A DNA stretch of 64,000 nt, taken from Noviherbaspirillum cavernae (lineage in GTDB: Bacteria > Pseudomonadota > Gammaproteobacteria > Burkholderiales > Burkholderiaceae_D). The stretch is taken from NCBI RefSeq assembly GCF_003590875.1, contig NZ_QYUN01000002.1:930001-994000 (forward strand), read 5' to 3'. The translations under genes were made by a program, and so were the position numbers. Below, piece after piece: positions 60,859-64,000 of the stretch. How positions within the stretch are numbered: the stretch's first letter is position 1; every line of letters begins with the position of its first letter. The notes below the pieces were generated by a model that was given only the letters and a program-made list of their open reading frames with translations, was not told where the DNA came from and ran no database searches.

Positions 60859-62169
60859 ATGGTCCAAATCATCGAGACGCCGCTGCATGCAGATCATCGG
60901 CTGCGTCGTCTATATCAATGTGGCGTCCTGGCGGCGCTGATATTTAGCGGAAACACTACCCATGCCCAATCGCGCGGCCTCACGCTGGAATCTGCGCTGC
61001 AGTTGTCGCTGCAGCATTCCGCTCTGACCAAGGCTGCCGATGCATCGGTTCAGGCCAGCCGTGAGATGGTCGCGAAATCCGGCCAGTTGCCCGATCCGAT
61101 GCTGAAGGTCGGCATCGATAACTTGCCGGTGAATGGGCCGGACCGCTACAGCGTGGACCGCGACTTCATGACAATGCGGCGAATCGGCGTCGAGCAGCAG
61201 TGGGTCTCCTCCGACAAGCGCGCGGCACGTACCGAACGAGCGCAACGCGTGGTAGACGTCGAAGAAGGCAATTACCTGACCAACGTCGCCAAGGTGCGCG
61301 AAGAAACCGCGATGGCGTGGATCAACACGCTATATGCGCAGCGCGGGTTGGCACTTTACAAGGCGCTGGAAAGCGAAACCAGCCAGGACTTGCTCGCGGC
61401 ACAGGCGGCCTATCGCGGCGCCAAGGCTGCGGCGGTGGATGTCGGCCAGGCGCAATTGGTTTTGTCGCAGACACAAGACCGGATTCGCAAGGGCGAGCAG
61501 GCATTGAAAAGCGCCCGTATCGGATTGAGTCGCTGGACTACCGTGCCCGTTGAGTCGGTTGCCGCCGCGATGCCGCCGCTCGTATCTCATTTAGCGCGCC
61601 TGCCTGCAGAAGAGCTTGAAAAAATTCACCCGACATTGCTTACCGCGCGGCGTGCCGTTGCACTGGCCGACTCCGATGCCGCCGTTGCGACACGCGAACG
61701 CCGCCCCGACTGGACCTTCGAAGCCGCTTTCAGTCAGCGCGGCAGCCAGTATTCCAACATGGTGTCGGTTGGCGTCAGTATTCCGCTGCCGGTCAATCCA
61801 TCGCAACGGCAAGACCGTGACATTGCGGAAAAATCCGCGCTCGCAACAAAGGCGAGATTGCAATATGAAGATGCAATGCGCGAGCTGCAAACCGATATTC
61901 AGGAGCAGTCATCGACGCTGGACAGCCTGAATCAACGTGTGTCGCAGCTGACGACCGAGCTGCTGCCACAAGCGAATCAGCAGGTAGAACTGGCGACCGC
62001 CGCATACCGTGCAGGTACCGGCAACCTCAGTGCCGTCTTCAATGCAAAGAAAGCGGCGCTGGAAATGCAACTGCAGATATTGGACGTCGAGAAAGAGGCG
62101 GCGTTGATGTGGACAAAGCTGGAGTACCACGTGATCCCCCACGACTTTATTCGGAGGGCCGCACCATGA
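60859..62169 (+). CDS. cusC: TolC-family outer-membrane efflux protein (CusC/CzcC-like)
   Basis: This outer-membrane channel of a tripartite heavy-metal RND pump has 436 residues from the ATG at 60859 (GGGG 5 nt before). A signal peptide ends near THAQS. Two OEP repeats of long amphipathic helices follow: LTLESALQLSLQHSALTKAA ... and GNLSAVFNAKKAALEMQLQI. CusC-type proteins often carry a lipobox; none is evident here. It overlaps the cusB start (ATGA), showing operon organisation. An in-frame GTG 13 codons upstream is less likely. Confidence 0.85.
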   Translation: MVQIIETPLHADHRLRRLYQCGVLAALIFSGNTTHAQSRGLTLESALQLSLQHSALTKAADASVQASREMVAKSGQLPDPMLKVGIDNLPVNGPDRYSVDRDFMTMRRIGVEQQWVSSDKRAARTERAQRVVDVEEGNYLTNVAKVREETAMAWINTLYAQRGLALYKALESETSQDLLAAQAAYRGAKAAAVDVGQAQLVLSQTQDRIRKGEQALKSARIGLSRWTTVPVESVAAAMPPLVSHLARLPAEELEKIHPTLLTARRAVALADSDAAVATRERRPDWTFEAAFSQRGSQYSNMVSVGVSIPLPVNPSQRQDRDIAEKSALATKARLQYEDAMRELQTDIQEQSSTLDSLNQRVSQLTTELLPQANQQVELATAAYRAGTGNLSAVFNAKKAALEMQLQILDVEKEAALMWTKLEYHVIPHDFIRRAAP

Positions 62170-63704
62170 AATCGGCATCCACATTGAAAGCTGTTAAAGC
62201 TGTTGCCTTGTTGTTTGCAGGCGCTGGATTGGCGTTTGGCGGCTATTGGACAGGCATGCACAAGAGTGCTGGCGACGCCCCGCCCTCCTCAGCAGTTGCA
62301 GACAAGATCGATCCCGCGACAGGCCGCAAGGTGTTGTACTGGCATGACCCGATGGTGCCCGGCCACAAATTCGACAAGCCGGGCAAGTCACCCTTCATGG
62401 ACATGCAACTCGTGCCGGTCTATGCGGACGAAGCTGCGGCGGACGGGGTGAAGATCAATCCGTCACTGCAGCAGAACCTGGGGATCCGATTTGCCGCCGT
62501 GCGGCGCGAAGACGCACGCGATTCGTTCGAGATGGTGGGCACGACCCAATTCGACGAAAGCGTCGCGGAAGTCGTGCAGAGCCGCGTTACCGGCTATATC
62601 GAACGCCTTCATGCACGCGCGCCAATGCAGCGCGTGAAGCGCGGCGAGCCCATAGCTTCACTGTTTGTTCTTGACTGGATCGCGCCGCAGGAAGAATACC
62701 TGGCGCTCAAGCGAGCCGGCAATAACGATCTGGCCGCCGCGGCGCGTCAAAGGATGAGGGCGTTGTCCATACCGGATGGCCTCGTCGCCCAAGCGGAGCG
62801 CACCGGGCAGGCGCAGAAGCATTTCACGATCACGTCGCCAGTCACTGGCGTCATCACCGAGCTGGCGGTGCGCGACGGCGCGATGGTGTCCCCAGGCGTG
62901 ACAATCGCGAAGGTCGCAGGCTTGCAAAAGCTGTGGCTGATCGCGGAAGTGCCTGAGCTGTTGGCTACATCCGTGCGCCCTGCAATGACCGTGGAAGCGA
63001 CGTTCGCCGGCGACCCGAGCCATAAATACTCAGGCAAGGTGCGCGAAGTCCTGCCAGGCGTCAGCACGGCAACCCGTACGGTGCAGGCGAGGCTTGAGCT
63101 CGACAACCGTGACGGCAAGCTCACTCCGGGAATGCTCATGCGTGTTCGTCTGGGCGCGGAACAGTCGGTCAGCCGGCTGCTGGTTCCCACTGAAGCGGTG
63201 ATCACGACCGGCAAGCGTTCGGTGGTGCTGGTGGCTGGCGACAACAACAGCATGCAGCCGGTGACTGTTACCACCGGGCGCGACATCAGCGGTGATACTG
63301 AGATATTGAGCGGACTGAGCGAAGGGCAGAGGGTGGTTGCCTCAGGCCAGTTCCTGATCGATTCGGAGGCAAGCCTGAAGGCGGTGTTGCCCAGGCTGGC
63401 CGTAGCGCAGGCAAATGCGCAGGCCGCCGGCACGAGCGCATCTCCCTCGTCCCCGAAGGCAAGCAGCGCACCTGCATACCACGGCGTTGGCAAGGTCGAG
63501 CGCATCGACAAGGATGCCTTCACCATTTCGCATCAGCCTATTCCTGCGCTGCAGTGGGGAGCGATGACGATGGGCTTCAAAAAGCAGCGGCCCGACGCTT
63601 TCCCCGACATCAAGGTGGGGCAGAGCGTCGAGTTCTCCTTTACCCAGGCCAACGACGACTATGTGCTGGTCGAAGTGAAACCCGCGTCCGGAGGTGCGAA
63701 ATGA
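62166..63704 (+). CDS. cusB: CusB-like periplasmic adaptor with N-terminal metal-binding segment and C-terminal CusF domain
   Basis: This membrane-fusion protein of a Cu(I)/Ag(I) RND pump has 512 residues. An N-terminal anchor (about 10-28) precedes a heavy-metal-binding segment (about 54-88; YWHDPM ... [12 protein letters not shown]), then the barrel-sandwich and beta-barrel adaptor core ([40 protein letters not shown]). A C-terminal CusF-like domain carries H456, W464, M467 and M469 ([14 protein letters not shown]), exactly the H-x7-W-x2-M-x1-M spacing of CusF. The fusion replaces a separate cusF gene. It overlaps both neighbours by 4 bp. Confidence 0.9.
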   Translation: MKSASTLKAVKAVALLFAGAGLAFGGYWTGMHKSAGDAPPSSAVADKIDPATGRKVLYWHDPMVPGHKFDKPGKSPFMDMQLVPVYADEAAADGVKINPSLQQNLGIRFAAVRREDARDSFEMVGTTQFDESVAEVVQSRVTGYIERLHARAPMQRVKRGEPIASLFVLDWIAPQEEYLALKRAGNNDLAAAARQRMRALSIPDGLVAQAERTGQAQKHFTITSPVTGVITELAVRDGAMVSPGVTIAKVAGLQKLWLIAEVPELLATSVRPAMTVEATFAGDPSHKYSGKVREVLPGVSTATRTVQARLELDNRDGKLTPGMLMRVRLGAEQSVSRLLVPTEAVITTGKRSVVLVAGDNNSMQPVTVTTGRDISGDTEILSGLSEGQRVVASGQFLIDSEASLKAVLPRLAVAQANAQAAGTSASPSSPKASSAPAYHGVGKVERIDKDAFTISHQPIPALQWGAMTMGFKKQRPDAFPDIKVGQSVEFSFTQANDDYVLVEVKPASGGAK

Positions 63705-64000
63705 TTGCGCGGATTATCCGGGGATCGATCGCGAACCGCTTTTGGGTATTGGCGGCGACGCTGGTGCTGGCCGGGTGGGGCTTGTGGTCGCTCGGCAGCA
63801 CGCCGCTGGATGCCTTGCCTGACTTGTCCGACACGCAAGTCATCATCCGCGCCCAGTATCCGGGGCAGGCGCCGCAGATTGTCGAAGACCAGGTAACGTA
63901 TCCGTTGACCACCGCTTTGCTCGCCGTTCCCGGCGCGAAAACGGTCAGGGGATACTCCTTCTTCGGCGATGCATTCGTCTATGTGCTGTTTGACGACGCC
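63701..64000 (+). CDS. cusA: CusA/CzcA-family RND pump, cut by window end
   Basis: These are the first 100 residues of the inner-membrane proton-driven pump. The first membrane helix ([19 protein letters not shown]) is followed by the HME-RND hallmark [40 protein letters not shown] and the start of the porter domain. The DLSDTQVII sequence and upstream CusB/CusF favour monovalent copper/silver over Czc-type divalent transport. The start overlaps the cusB stop (ATGA). The remaining roughly 950 codons are outside the window. Confidence 0.92.
   Translation, partial: MIARIIRGSIANRFWVLAATLVLAGWGLWSLGSTPLDALPDLSDTQVIIRAQYPGQAPQIVEDQVTYPLTTALLAVPGAKTVRGYSFFGDAFVYVLFDDA

Overview
The window looks like a chromosomal segment of a betaproteobacterium, most likely a Burkholderiales/Oxalobacteraceae relative (Herbaspirillum/Herminiimonas-like). 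This is inferred from the gene content: zapA followed by a 6S RNA gene, a class-I-like pyruvate dehydrogenase operon with a lipoyl domain fused to Lpd, a small Trp-rich protein, a holC-linked DUF2486-type gene, a beta-proteobacterial proteasome homologue and moderately high GC. No database search was possible; all names come from motifs and family knowledge.

Left edge (1-5.0 kb): the right part of a Tn7-like transposon (TnsB-like DDE transposase, TnsC-like ATPase, TniQ/TnsD-like targeting protein). It is followed by an intact IS5-family element (912 bp, 19-bp terminal repeats, TTA duplication), a displaced terminator, and an apparent transposon end with three copies of a 17-bp motif. This end lies 28 bp from the 3' end of a tRNA-Ala(CGC) gene, which suggests that tRNA-Ala is the attachment site.

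Core block A (5.0-33.5 kb): zapB-like/zapA/6S RNA; an EVE protein; a TSUP permease; lysR-lgt-matB; ilvD; a small Trp-rich protein; cytochrome c; a branched-chain-type amino-acid binding protein, an Lrp regulator and dadA; folD-prlC-thioredoxin-like-holC-DUF2486; aceE-aceF-proteasome homologue-lpdA; a DUF1835 protein; argD preceded by what looks like a transcription attenuator with a 22-codon leaderless leader ORF; a 2Fe-2S flavin reductase; and a divergent YeeZ-like dehydrogenase.

Accessory island (33.5-49.35 kb): bounded by two decayed, oppositely oriented IS3-family orfA remnants. It holds a 7TMR-DISM-type histidine kinase/OmpR-type regulator pair, a 1211-residue ESPR autotransporter, a 111-bp MITE with TTA duplication, and a cluster of glycosyltransferases (GT25-, GT2-, GT32- and GT4-like, plus a TPR-glycosyltransferase fusion). 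A surface-glycan role, possibly including modification of the autotransporter, is plausible but unproven. The island ends beside tRNA-Lys(CTT).

Core block B (49.4-60.3 kb): an orphan GspE/PilB-type ATPase, a spermidine-synthase-like methyltransferase-fold protein, a Mug-type DNA glycosylase, an SDR with an AraC regulator, a DUF962 membrane protein, a PanE-like reductase, a PLP decarboxylase, and htpG behind a sigma-32-type promoter.

Right edge (60.4-64 kb): the start of a Cus-type copper/silver efflux operon: a Met-rich exported small protein, a TolC-family CusC, a CusB adaptor with an N-terminal heavy-metal-binding segment and a C-terminal CusF domain, and the first 100 codons of cusA, cut by the window end.
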